DNA of 64,000 nt, taken from positions 1-64,000 of the forward strand of contig NZ_ATAO01000250.1 in the NCBI RefSeq assembly GCF_000455825.1, written 5' to 3'. A program made the position numbers and the translations under genes. Shown piece after piece: positions 47,274 through 55,611 of the stretch (position 1 is its first letter; every line of letters begins with the position of its first letter). The notes under the pieces were generated by a model, which saw only the letters and a program-made list of their open reading frames with translations, searched no databases and was not told the origin of the DNA. The stretch is from Microbacterium maritypicum MF109 (lineage in GTDB: Bacteria; Actinomycetota; Actinomycetes; Actinomycetales; Microbacteriaceae).

Positions 47274-49283
47274 GTGAGTTCCCGCAGCGAGTCGACGAGT
47301 CGGATTTCGGCGTATCGAATCGCGGGAATCGTCATCCTCCTGCTCGCCGCGATGGCAGCCCTCGTGCTGGCGCTGCTCGTCGGCGGAGGCGCCAAGCCGC
47401 CGCTCCTGCAGGATCCGGGGCCGTTCGTGCTCTGGGGCACGCCGATCGCCAAGCTCGTCATGAACATCTCGGGCGCGGTCATGCTCGGCTCGCTCGTGCT
47501 CGCGCTGTTCGGACTGCGCGCGGGGGACCGATCATTCGACGCCGCCCTGAACATCGCCTCGGTGGGAGCGGCCGTGTTCACGGTTTCCGCGGGTCTCGCC
47601 GGCTTTCTCGCCTTCATGGCCGCCTTCAACCCGAAGCTCAGCATCGAACGCGAGTTCGGCACGCAGCTCGGTCGATTCCTGCTGGAGCTGCCGCTGGGGC
47701 AGTCCTGGCTCATCACCACCATCTTCGGTGCGATCATCACGGTGCTGGCGTTCGCGTGGCGTTCGTGGACACCCACACTGATCACGGCCCTCCTCGCCGC
47801 CGCATCCTTCCTCCCGCTCGCGACTCAGGGCCATGCCGGCGACCTCGCCGGGCACAACATGGCCGTCAACTCGATCCTGTTGCACACGATCGGCGCCGCC
47901 GTCTGGCTCGGCGGTCTCCTGCTCCTGGTCCTGTTGCGCGGACGAGCCGATGTCGACACCGCGCAACTCGTCGGGCGCTATTCGTCGCTCGCGATCGCCG
48001 CTTTCGCCGTGGTCGCCGTGTCGGGCGTCACCCGGTCCATCGTCGCCGTCGGCAGCTGGGATGCGCTGTGGGCGACGCCCTACGGCTGGATCGTGCTGGC
48101 CAAGGTCGTACTCCTGGGGGGAATGGGGCTGCTGGGGGCCTGGTACCGCGCCCGCCTGATCCCCAAGCTCTCCGGTCAGCGCGCGGCCGGCTGGTTCTGG
48201 CTCCTCGTGCTGTGCGAGGTCGCGTTGATGGGTCTCGCCTCGGGTGCTGCCGCCGCACTCGCACGCACACCTCCCCCCACCGGGGAGGTCGCCGCGTTCG
48301 CCCAGACCCCCGCGCAGATCCTCACCGGCTCGACGCTGCCGCCGGAACTGACGATCGAGCGCTGGTTCACCGCCTGGGACTTCGACGTGCTCTGGCTCGT
48401 CGCCGCCGGCTTCGGACTGTTCCTCTACCTGGCAGGAGTGCGGCGACTGCGACTGCGCGGCGACCGCTGGCCGATCCATCGCACCGTGTTCTGGGTGCTC
48501 GGCATGCTGATGCTCGTCTGGGTGACCAGCGGGCCGCTCAACGCCTACCAGGAATACCTCTTCAGCATCCACATGATGGGCCACATGATGCTGTCGATGG
48601 CGATCCCGCTGCTGATGGTGTCCGGTGCCCCCATCACCCTCGCCCTGCGTGCGATCCACAAACGCGACGACGGCACCCGAGGCGGTCGCGAGTGGATCAT
48701 GTGGGCCGTGCACTCGCCCTTCGCCCGCGTCGTGACGCACCCGTTCGTGGCGGCGGCGATCTTCATCCTGTCGCTCTGGGCGTTCTACTTCACCGACCTC
48801 GTGCGCTGGTCGATGTACGAGCACCTCGGCCATGAGTGGATGATCATCCACTTCCTGATCTCGGGCTACCTCTTCGTGATGAGCCTGATCGGCGCCGACC
48901 CGGTGCCCTACCGTCTGCCCTACCCCGGTCGTCTGATCACCCTGATCGCCGTGATGGCGATGCACGCCTTCTTCGGCATCGCGATCATGATGCAGGAGGG
49001 CCTCATGGTGGCCGACTGGTTCGGATCGATGGGCCGTGACTGGGGCGTGGACCCGCTGCAGGATCAGTACGTGGGTGGCGGCATCGCCTGGTCGATCGGC
49101 GAGATCCCTACGCTCATCCTCGCGATCACGGTCGCGATCCAGTGGAGTCGCAGCGACACCAAGCTGCAGCGCCGCGCGGACCGGCACGCCGATCGCACGG
49201 GAGACGCCGAGCTCGAGGAGTACAACGCCAAGCTGGCTGCCCTCGCCGAGCGCGACAAGCGGGAGCAGCGCGCAGGCCGCTGA
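47274..49283 (+). CDS. CopD-CtaG fusion, copper handling and cytochrome oxidase assembly
   Basis: A 669-residue membrane protein with about 15 segments. The N-terminal half (about 20-330) is CopD-like, with LATQGHAGDLAGHNMAVNS and HTIGAAVWLGGLLLL. The C-terminal half (about 370-640) is CtaG/DUF2243-like (caa3 type), with FSIHMMGHMMLSMAIPLLM and HAFFGIAIMMQEG carrying clustered His and Met. The fusion is common in actinobacteria and delivers copper across the membrane to cytochrome oxidase. TAGGCT (47262-47267) lies 6 bases before GTG 47274, and GGAGGG overlaps that spacer. Confidence 0.93.
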   Translation: MSSRSESTSRISAYRIAGIVILLLAAMAALVLALLVGGGAKPPLLQDPGPFVLWGTPIAKLVMNISGAVMLGSLVLALFGLRAGDRSFDAALNIASVGAAVFTVSAGLAGFLAFMAAFNPKLSIEREFGTQLGRFLLELPLGQSWLITTIFGAIITVLAFAWRSWTPTLITALLAAASFLPLATQGHAGDLAGHNMAVNSILLHTIGAAVWLGGLLLLVLLRGRADVDTAQLVGRYSSLAIAAFAVVAVSGVTRSIVAVGSWDALWATPYGWIVLAKVVLLGGMGLLGAWYRARLIPKLSGQRAAGWFWLLVLCEVALMGLASGAAAALARTPPPTGEVAAFAQTPAQILTGSTLPPELTIERWFTAWDFDVLWLVAAGFGLFLYLAGVRRLRLRGDRWPIHRTVFWVLGMLMLVWVTSGPLNAYQEYLFSIHMMGHMMLSMAIPLLMVSGAPITLALRAIHKRDDGTRGGREWIMWAVHSPFARVVTHPFVAAAIFILSLWAFYFTDLVRWSMYEHLGHEWMIIHFLISGYLFVMSLIGADPVPYRLPYPGRLITLIAVMAMHAFFGIAIMMQEGLMVADWFGSMGRDWGVDPLQDQYVGGGIAWSIGEIPTLILAITVAIQWSRSDTKLQRRADRHADRTGDAELEEYNAKLAALAERDKREQRAGR

Positions 49284-49301
49284 GGCCGGCTCGCTCGGGC
49301 G

Positions 49302-50372
49302 TCAGCCGACGGGCTGCTCTCCGGGGGAGCCGATCCTGATCGACGCGGTGCCGTCGGGAAGGATCGCGATCGTTCCCGTGAGCTGGAAGGGGACGTCTTC
49401 CGACAGCGGCTGGGTCTTGCCGTCGAACAGCGACTTGATGTCGACGTCGACGTGAGCGACCGCATCCGTCGTCGGGATCTGCCACTGCCCGCCGTCGGGG
49501 GTGACCGTGACCCGTGGCTGGGTCGCGATCGACCACTTCGGAGCCGAGGCGAGGCGGTTCGTGACCCGCAGGCCGAACGGGCAGGCCGTCGGCTGCAGCA
49601 CCTCCTGCGTCGTGCACTCGGTGAGGAAAGCCTCGACGCGCTCCTGCACCACGTCGATGAACTCGTCGGTCGGCTCGGTCTGCACATCGAGCGGCGTGAC
49701 GGCGAGGGGGGTGTCGGCGAGGACTCCGTGGCCGGAGGCCGTCGATATGGGGGTGTCCACCGTGATCGCATACAGTCCGGGGGTGAACACCAGCAGCGGC
49801 AGCGGGTCGAGGGGGACGGCATCGGCGCCGTCGATCGACACCTGACGCCGATCGACCTCGAACCCGTTCACGGCGAACTTGTCCGCACCGCGAACCGTGA
49901 GATCCACGACGGCCAGGGGGCTCGTCGTGAAACGCCAATGGGGGGTGACTCCCGCCCATCCGTCCTGTTCGATCAGGAACGTACTGGTCCCGGGGTGGCC
50001 GCTCGCCTGGTAGCTGACGGTGACGGCGGTGCCGCCGTCTGCGGGCTTCTCCGACGTCACTGTCACGTCGGTCAGCGGCGCGAGCGCGGCGCGGCGGAGC
50101 ATCGCCTCCGATGCCGCGGGGTCGATGCCCGCGGCATCGAGTGTCTCGCGGTCGATCGCGACCCCGGGAACACGCAGCGCGTCAGCGGCGCGACCGGAGG
50201 AGAGCAGGTCGAGGTAGCGGACCACGAACGCCGACGGCCCGTAGAACTGCTGATACAGCGTGACGCCGCCGGCTCCGAGTGCGGCGACGAGCATCATGCC
50301 GACGACAGCGAGCATCGCCAGGTCGACCCCCAGGCGCGCGCGCCGGGGCGCGCTCGCACGTGCCCGGTCCAT
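49302..50372 (-). CDS. Membrane-anchored protein of unknown function
   Basis: A 356-residue protein with one N-terminal membrane segment at about 19-42 (LAMLAVVGMMLVAALGAGGV) and a large extracytoplasmic part. Residues 45-150 are helical with a beta strand pair (VTVTSEKPADGGTAVTVSYQ); the rest is beta-rich. Two cysteines (TECTTQEVLQPTACPFG) could form a disulfide outside the cell. I do not recognise a domain with a known role. It lies between the CopD-CtaG and helicase genes. Confidence 0.75.
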   Translation of the reverse strand: MDRARASAPRRARLGVDLAMLAVVGMMLVAALGAGGVTLYQQFYGPSAFVVRYLDLLSSGRAADALRVPGVAIDRETLDAAGIDPAASEAMLRRAALAPLTDVTVTSEKPADGGTAVTVSYQASGHPGTSTFLIEQDGWAGVTPHWRFTTSPLAVVDLTVRGADKFAVNGFEVDRRQVSIDGADAVPLDPLPLLVFTPGLYAITVDTPISTASGHGVLADTPLAVTPLDVQTEPTDEFIDVVQERVEAFLTECTTQEVLQPTACPFGLRVTNRLASAPKWSIATQPRVTVTPDGGQWQIPTTDAVAHVDVDIKSLFDGKTQPLSEDVPFQLTGTIAILPDGTASIRIGSPGEQPVG

Positions 50373-50476
50373 GGCGTCAGTCTAGGAGGGCGTCCTGGGG
50401 GGACGCCGAGCGTCGGCGGGCGTGCGCGGATGCCGGGCCGTAGCATGGACGAGCGCCCTGTCCGCCCGCTGCCCCT

Positions 50477-51880
50477 GTGAGAACCGTGTCCCTTCCCGCC
50501 CTGTCCGAGGAGCAGCAAGAGCTGTTCCGCCTCATCGAGGACACCGGCGAGCACGTCTTCATCACCGGTCGAGCCGGGACCGGCAAGTCGACCCTCCTGC
50601 AGCATTTCGCGTGGAACACGAAGAAGCAGATCGCCATCTGCGCGCCCACGGGCGTGGCGGCGCTCAACGTCGAGGGGCAGACGATCCACTCGCTGTTCCG
50701 CCTGCCGATCGGTCTGATCGGGGACGCCGACATCGATCAGAACGACGCGACCCGTCGCATCCTGAACGCCATCGAGACGCTCGTGATCGATGAGATCTCG
50801 ATGGTCAACGCGGATCTGATGGATGCGATCGACCGCTCCCTGCGCCAGGCGCGGGGGCGCAGGGGCGAGCCGTTCGGCGGCGTGCAGGTCGTCATGTTCG
50901 GAGACCCCTACCAGCTGGCGCCCGTGCCGCCCCGCGGCGATGAGGCCCGCTACGTGCAGGACCACTACCGCTCGTTCTGGTTCTTCGATGCGAAGGTGTG
51001 GGCAGGGACCGGCGGCGGTACCGGCGAGTCCGATCAGGACGGACTCTTCGCGGTCGACTCGCGGGCCGAACTGCACGTGCGCGAACTCGTGCAGATCCAC
51101 CGCCAGTCCGACGACGGGTTCAAGGCCATGCTGAACGCCGTGCGCTACGGACGGGTCACCGCCGAGATTGCCGGGGTGCTGAACGCCCAGGGAGCGCGGA
51201 CGCCACCGGACCCGGAGCCGGGGGAGGTGCCGATGATCACGCTCGCGACCCGCAACGACATCGTGAACAACATCAACAGTCGTCACCTGGCCGCATTGCC
51301 GGGCAAGGAGCAGACCGCACGTGCCGAGGTGAGCGGAGACTTCGGGCGGGGCGAGGCCGCGCTCCCCGCCGAGTCGGAGCTGAAGCTGAAGGTCGGAGCG
51401 CAGGTCATGTTCCTGCGCAACGACACCGCGATGTCGGGGGAGCCGCCGCGGTGGGTCAACGGCACCATCGGGACGGTCGTACGCATCCTCGGCAGCGCTG
51501 TGCGTGTCGACATCGACGGCGAGGAGGTCGACGTCGAACCGGCCGTGTGGGAACGGTTCCGATACGCGTACGACCAGAACACCAAGAAGCTCTCCCGTGA
51601 CGTGGTCGCGGAGTTCACCCAGTTCCCGTTGCGCTTGGCGTGGGCGGTCACGATCCACAAGTCGCAGGGCAAGACCTACGAGCGGGCGATCATCGACCTC
51701 GGCTCCGGGGCGTTCGCACCGGGGCAGACCTACGTCGCGCTCAGTCGACTGACCTCGCTCGACGGGCTCTACCTGTCGCGTGCGCTGCGACCCCGTGACA
51801 TCCGGGTCGACGAAGACGTGCGCCGGTTCATGCGCGACGCCTGGCTCGCGGCATCGACCCCGGAGCTGCCGAAGAGCTGA
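50477..51880 (+). CDS. PIF1-like superfamily 1B DNA helicase
   Basis: A 467-residue helicase. Walker A is FITGRAGTGKSTLLQHF, motif II is LVIDEISMVNADLMD, motif III VVMFGDPYQLAPV, and motif VI appears as QTYVALSRLTSLDGLYLSR, with WAVTIHKSQGKTY between. It unwinds DNA 5' to 3' in characterised relatives. The length is that of small bacterial PIF1/RecD2-like proteins without extra nuclease domains. GTG 50477 is used, with GTG 50486 as an alternative. TAGCAT (50441-50446) is a possible -10. Confidence 0.92.
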   Translation: MRTVSLPALSEEQQELFRLIEDTGEHVFITGRAGTGKSTLLQHFAWNTKKQIAICAPTGVAALNVEGQTIHSLFRLPIGLIGDADIDQNDATRRILNAIETLVIDEISMVNADLMDAIDRSLRQARGRRGEPFGGVQVVMFGDPYQLAPVPPRGDEARYVQDHYRSFWFFDAKVWAGTGGGTGESDQDGLFAVDSRAELHVRELVQIHRQSDDGFKAMLNAVRYGRVTAEIAGVLNAQGARTPPDPEPGEVPMITLATRNDIVNNINSRHLAALPGKEQTARAEVSGDFGRGEAALPAESELKLKVGAQVMFLRNDTAMSGEPPRWVNGTIGTVVRILGSAVRVDIDGEEVDVEPAVWERFRYAYDQNTKKLSRDVVAEFTQFPLRLAWAVTIHKSQGKTYERAIIDLGSGAFAPGQTYVALSRLTSLDGLYLSRALRPRDIRVDEDVRRFMRDAWLAASTPELPKS

Positions 51881-51918
51881 AGGCCCGGCCCTGGCTCAGG
51901 CTCCGGCTCTCCAGCGGC

Positions 51919-52566
51919 TCAGGCGGCGGCGCGTGCGCGGTCGAGGTCTTCGAACAGCTCGGTGTTGAAACGGTAGGCGAGGAGCACCTCGTCGATCACG
52001 CGCTCGCGCTCGGCATCGTCCCAGGGAGCGGCGTCGAGCTGCTCGCGGTACACGTCCTTGAAGGCGGCCGGATCCGCGATGTCGTCGAACAGGTAGAAGC
52101 CGATGCCGTTGGTCTCGAAGCCGAAGCGGCGTGCCATCACGCGTCCGATGAAGATGCCTCCGGAGAGGTCGCCGAGGTAGCGGGTGTAGTGGTGGGCGAC
52201 GAAACCGCCGGCCCACGTGGCGCCCACCTGACGGATGCGGTCGACGTAACGCTGCGTGGTGGGCAGCGCGACGATCCGCTCACGCCAGTCGGCACCGAGC
52301 AGGAACTCGAGGTCGGCTTCGAGCGCGGGCAGGCGCGTGAGCTTGTCGGTGATGAAGACCGAGGCGACCGGATCCTGGCGCATGCGCTCGCCGGCGCCCT
52401 CGAGGGCCTCGTAGATGAAGTAGTGCTGTGCGACGAGCGAGATATAGTCCTCGCGCGATCCCTCGCCCTTCAGGAGGTCGGACATGAAGCCGGCGGTCTC
52501 GCTGCGGGAGTGCGATCCGGACGAACGCTCGCGCAGGGCGGCGGAGAAGGAGAGGATCTCGGGCAT
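51919..52566 (-). CDS. Biliverdin-producing heme oxygenase
   Basis: A 215-residue HmuO-type enzyme that opens heme to biliverdin, CO and Fe(II), releasing iron. The proximal His is in SSGSHSRSETAGF and the distal helix is YTRYLGDLSGGIFIGRVM. ATG 52566 gives the family length; the longer upstream frame would read through the DtxR-like box. It is encoded just after a DUF2470 gene, with an iron-box dyad between. Confidence 0.95.
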   Translation of the reverse strand: MPEILSFSAALRERSSGSHSRSETAGFMSDLLKGEGSREDYISLVAQHYFIYEALEGAGERMRQDPVASVFITDKLTRLPALEADLEFLLGADWRERIVALPTTQRYVDRIRQVGATWAGGFVAHHYTRYLGDLSGGIFIGRVMARRFGFETNGIGFYLFDDIADPAAFKDVYREQLDAAPWDDAERERVIDEVLLAYRFNTELFEDLDRARAAA

Positions 52567-52576
52567 GAGGCCAGTG

Positions 52577-52593
52577 TAAGGGTTACCTAACCC
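52577..52593. promoter_or_regulatory. DtxR/IdeR-like iron box of the heme oxygenase gene
   Basis: TAAGGGTTACCTAACCC contains the perfect dyad GGGTTA-CC-TAACCC and matches the DtxR consensus TWAGGTTAGSCTAACCTWA at 13 of 19 positions by my count. It lies 10 bases before the heme oxygenase start, the place to block transcription when iron is sufficient. Confidence 0.65.
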
Positions 52594-52612
52594 CGGAGGG
52601 AAGCCGGATCCG

Positions 52613-52927
52613 TCAGGCGTGCGGGCGAGGTTCGACGCCGAGCCGGGCGCAGGCGGCGTCATACAGCGCCACGACCTCACGGCGCACCGAGGGACGGTCG
52701 TCGATCGGGCCGCCGGGCCACGGCACGCGCAACTCGGTGACGGCGCCGTCGCGCGTGATCTCCCACAGCCCGCCGTCCCCGTCGAAGCCGGTCATGATCG
52801 ATGCGGTGATCTCCGCATCCGACGGCTCCGCGAACGCCCGGGCGATGAGGATGTTGTCATCGGTGTGGTCGCCGTTCATGTGGCGGAGGACGGCGGTGAT
52901 CACGTCGGCATCGAAGGTGTGGGGCAT
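52613..52927 (-). CDS. DUF2470 domain protein, heme-iron use
   Basis: A 104-residue protein with the DUF2470 signature VLRHMNGDHTDDNILIARAF near the N-terminus; the His residues there bind heme in HugZ-like proteins. It lacks the flavin-like split-barrel of HugZ. It is upstream of the heme oxygenase in the same direction. A half iron box, TAAGGTT, lies a few bases before its start on the minus strand. Confidence 0.88.
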   Translation of the reverse strand: MPHTFDADVITAVLRHMNGDHTDDNILIARAFAEPSDAEITASIMTGFDGDGGLWEITRDGAVTELRVPWPGGPIDDRPSVRREVVALYDAACARLGVEPRPHA

Positions 52928-53023
52928 GACGACAACCTTATGCGGGGCTCGACGTCTGCTCCGGGGCCGACTTTCAGCATCGGCGCTCTAGACTCGGGAG
53001 ACACGTCTTCGGGGGTTCTTTCC

Positions 53024-54316
53024 ATGCAGCTTCTCTCGTCGCGCCGGTGGCGCGCCGCAACGGCCACGGCGGCCGTGCTCGCTCTCGTTCTCACCGGATG
53101 CTCTTCCGAGGAGTCCTTCTCGTACACGCCCCCCGCTCAGGTCGACGGGGCGCTCCCCGATGACACGGTCGCCGCGATGCAGGCCGCCGTCGACAACGCA
53201 CTCGTCGCGTCGGGTGCGTCGGGCGCGATCGTCGGTGTCTGGGCGCCGTGGAGCGGGAGCTGGGTCGCCGGCATCGGCACGCAGGACCGCGAGGGCGGAG
53301 CCGAGGTGTCGACCGACATGTCCTTCCGCATCGCCGATGTGACCCGTCTGATGACCTGCGACGTGCTCTATGCCCTCGCCGACCGCGATGTGGTCGAACT
53401 CGATGCGAACGTCGCGGACTACGTCTCGGGTGTCGCCGACATGCGAGACGAGGGCATCACCCTCCTCGACCTCTGCAACGGCACCAGTGGGGCGGGATCC
53501 TCCGAGGGAACCGTCAAGTCGGCGTGGCTGAACACCCCCGACCGGGTCTGGTCTCCTCTGGAGCTGGCCGGTTTCGGCCTGGCGCGTGAGCGCGTCGCCC
53601 CGCACACCACCTTCCGCGACTCGGATGCCGGCTACCTCCTGCTGGGGCTGGCCCTCGAACGCGCCTCGGGGATGACCGCCTCCGAGCTGATCGCCGAGTA
53701 CGTCACCGAGCCCCTCGGGCTCCCGGACACCTCACTGCCGAGCCCGACCCCTGCGCCGCCGGGAACCGGAGCGGTACTGAACGGTCATTTCCTCAACGCC
53801 GTCGAAGGCGGGTTCGACTGCGCCGCCCCCGTCGACATCACGAAGCTGTCGTCCAGCTCGGGCTTCACCGACTCCGGTGTCGTGTCGACCATCACCGACC
53901 TGGGGCGCTACGCACAGGCGGAGGCGCAGCAGGCGCTGCGCACCAAGGAGAAGCCGGACCGCTTCGGTGAGCCGCTCCCGGCTGCCGACGGAGCCGAGTC
54001 CTGGTTCCAGGCCACGGGTGGTGCCTACCTCGTGGGATCGATGATCGGTCAGCACGGCTGGACGCCCGGATACGCGACGGCGGCGTACTCCGACCCTGCC
54101 ACCGGGTTCACCGTGGCCGTCGTGCTCAACGACTCGACGGCCGGGGCGCAGTTCGCCCAGCAGCTCTCGTGGGAACTCGCCGCCATCGCCTCCAAAGCCC
54201 CGGCCGCTGCGGGGCAGACCGCGCCCGAGTTCGGCCTTCCGTTCACGGCCGAGCAGTACCACCAGGCGATCGCCGATACCGCGATCCCCTGCGTGGCCCC
54301 GCCCGCCGCGCAGTGA
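53024..54316 (+). CDS. Beta-lactamase-fold lipoprotein, catalytic residues lost
   Basis: A 430-residue lipoprotein (lipobox LVLTGC, Cys26). The fold is that of class C beta-lactamase/DD-carboxypeptidase proteins: FRIADVTRLMT, then ITLLDLCNGTSG, then AGYLLLGLALERASGMTASE. In the S-x-x-K motif, canonically SVTK, residues are Asp105 and Arg108, so the acylating Ser and Lys are absent. The Y-x-N motif is also replaced (RDSDAGY). It cannot be a standard serine hydrolase; a binding or regulatory wall role is inferred. TAGACT (52989-52994) is a likely -10. Confidence 0.9.
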   Translation: MQLLSSRRWRAATATAAVLALVLTGCSSEESFSYTPPAQVDGALPDDTVAAMQAAVDNALVASGASGAIVGVWAPWSGSWVAGIGTQDREGGAEVSTDMSFRIADVTRLMTCDVLYALADRDVVELDANVADYVSGVADMRDEGITLLDLCNGTSGAGSSEGTVKSAWLNTPDRVWSPLELAGFGLARERVAPHTTFRDSDAGYLLLGLALERASGMTASELIAEYVTEPLGLPDTSLPSPTPAPPGTGAVLNGHFLNAVEGGFDCAAPVDITKLSSSSGFTDSGVVSTITDLGRYAQAEAQQALRTKEKPDRFGEPLPAADGAESWFQATGGAYLVGSMIGQHGWTPGYATAAYSDPATGFTVAVVLNDSTAGAQFAQQLSWELAAIASKAPAAAGQTAPEFGLPFTAEQYHQAIADTAIPCVAPPAAQ

Positions 54317-54352
54317 TCCCGCTCTGACCGACAGGAACGCGAAGGGGCGACG

Positions 54353-55369
54353 ATGGCGATCATCGACAATGCGATCTACGTGGATGGCGTCCGCACCGAG
54401 AATCCGGTGACCCTCAGCGAGACCTTCGAGCGCATGCGGGAGCGCGGCGGCATGGGGTGGATCGGGCTCTATCGGCCGAGCGAGGAGGAGATCCGCGCGG
54501 TCGCGGACGAGTTCGGCATCCATGCGCTCGTCGTGGAGGACGCCCTCTCCGGTCACCAGCGCGCCAAGCTCGAGCGCTACGGCGAGGTGCTGTTCATGGT
54601 GCTGAGGCCGGCGCGTTATCTCGACGACGTCGAGGAGGTCGAGTTCGGCGAGGTGCACGTGCTCGTCGGCCCCGACTTCGTCGTGACGATCAGGCATGCG
54701 GAGTCACCGGACCTCGCGCGCGTCCGCCGACGGCTGGAGGCCGACCCCGCCCTCCTCGCCCGTGGTCCCGAGGCCGTGATGTACGCGATCCTCGATGAGG
54801 TCGTCGACGAGTACACGCCCGTCCTCGCCGGGCTCGAGAACGACATCGACGAGATCGAGAGCCAGCTGTTCGAGGAGAACACCGACGCCACCCAGCGCAT
54901 CTACGACCTGGGGCGGGAGGTCATCGACTTCCAGCGGGCCACGCAGCCGCTGTCGGGCATGCTGGAGGCCCTGCTGCGCGGGTCGGACAAGTACCAGGTG
55001 ACCGAAGAGCTGCAGCGGTATCTCCGCGACGTGCTGGATCACACCCTGCGCGTCAGTGACCGCGCCACGACGTTCCGCACCGTCCTCGACAACGCGCTCA
55101 CCGTCGAGTCGACGATCGTCGCGCGTCGCCAGAACGAGGAGATGCGGCGGATGACGGAGCTCAGCATCCGTCAGAACGACGAGGTCAAGAAGATCTCGGG
55201 ATGGGCGGCGATCCTGTTCGCCCCGACGCTCGTCGGCACGATCTACGGCATGAACTTCGATCACATGCCCGAGCTGCACTGGCTTCTCGGTTACCCGATG
55301 GCGGTCGGGATGATGATCGCGCTGGGCTTCGGGCTCTACGCGGCCTTCAAGCGCAAGGGCTGGCTCTAG
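54353..55369 (+). CDS. corA: CorA magnesium/cobalt transporter
   Basis: A 338-residue CorA-type channel subunit, pentameric in the family. The large N-terminal cytosolic domain runs to about 275, followed by two membrane helices. The selectivity signature is YGMNFDHMPEL between them, and the protein ends with basic residues (FKRKGWL). It imports Mg2+ and, less well, Co2+. GAAGGGG precedes ATG 54353. Confidence 0.95.
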   Translation: MAIIDNAIYVDGVRTENPVTLSETFERMRERGGMGWIGLYRPSEEEIRAVADEFGIHALVVEDALSGHQRAKLERYGEVLFMVLRPARYLDDVEEVEFGEVHVLVGPDFVVTIRHAESPDLARVRRRLEADPALLARGPEAVMYAILDEVVDEYTPVLAGLENDIDEIESQLFEENTDATQRIYDLGREVIDFQRATQPLSGMLEALLRGSDKYQVTEELQRYLRDVLDHTLRVSDRATTFRTVLDNALTVESTIVARRQNEEMRRMTELSIRQNDEVKKISGWAAILFAPTLVGTIYGMNFDHMPELHWLLGYPMAVGMMIALGFGLYAAFKRKGWL

Positions 55370-55383
55370 AGCCGGGCCGCGCG

Positions 55384-55611
55384 TCAGTCCTCGGAATCGG
55401 CCTCGGAATCGGCCTCGGGCATCCCGGGACCGGGCCCCGGACGCACCGGTGCCCCCGGCGCGATGTCGATGCGGGTGTTGCCGTCGTGCTCACTGACCTC
55501 GACGCGGGGTGCGGCGTCGGCCTCGGTGGCGTCCGGTGCGGACGTCAGCTGATCGTGCCGCTTCTCCGCGCTCGTCATCTCGTCGGCGGACGTGTGCTCA
55601 GGCGTGCTCAT
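55384..55611 (-). CDS. Small acidic hypothetical protein
   Basis: A 75-residue hydrophilic, acidic protein (for example VEVSEHDGNTRIDIAPGAPV) with a C-terminal EADSEADSED repeat. I do not recognise it. It overlaps the end of the APC permease gene by 14 bases on the same strand, so it is probably the last gene of that operon. Possibly real because composition and overlap fit, but short. Confidence 0.6.
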   Translation of the reverse strand: MSTPEHTSADEMTSAEKRHDQLTSAPDATEADAAPRVEVSEHDGNTRIDIAPGAPVRPGPGPGMPEADSEADSED

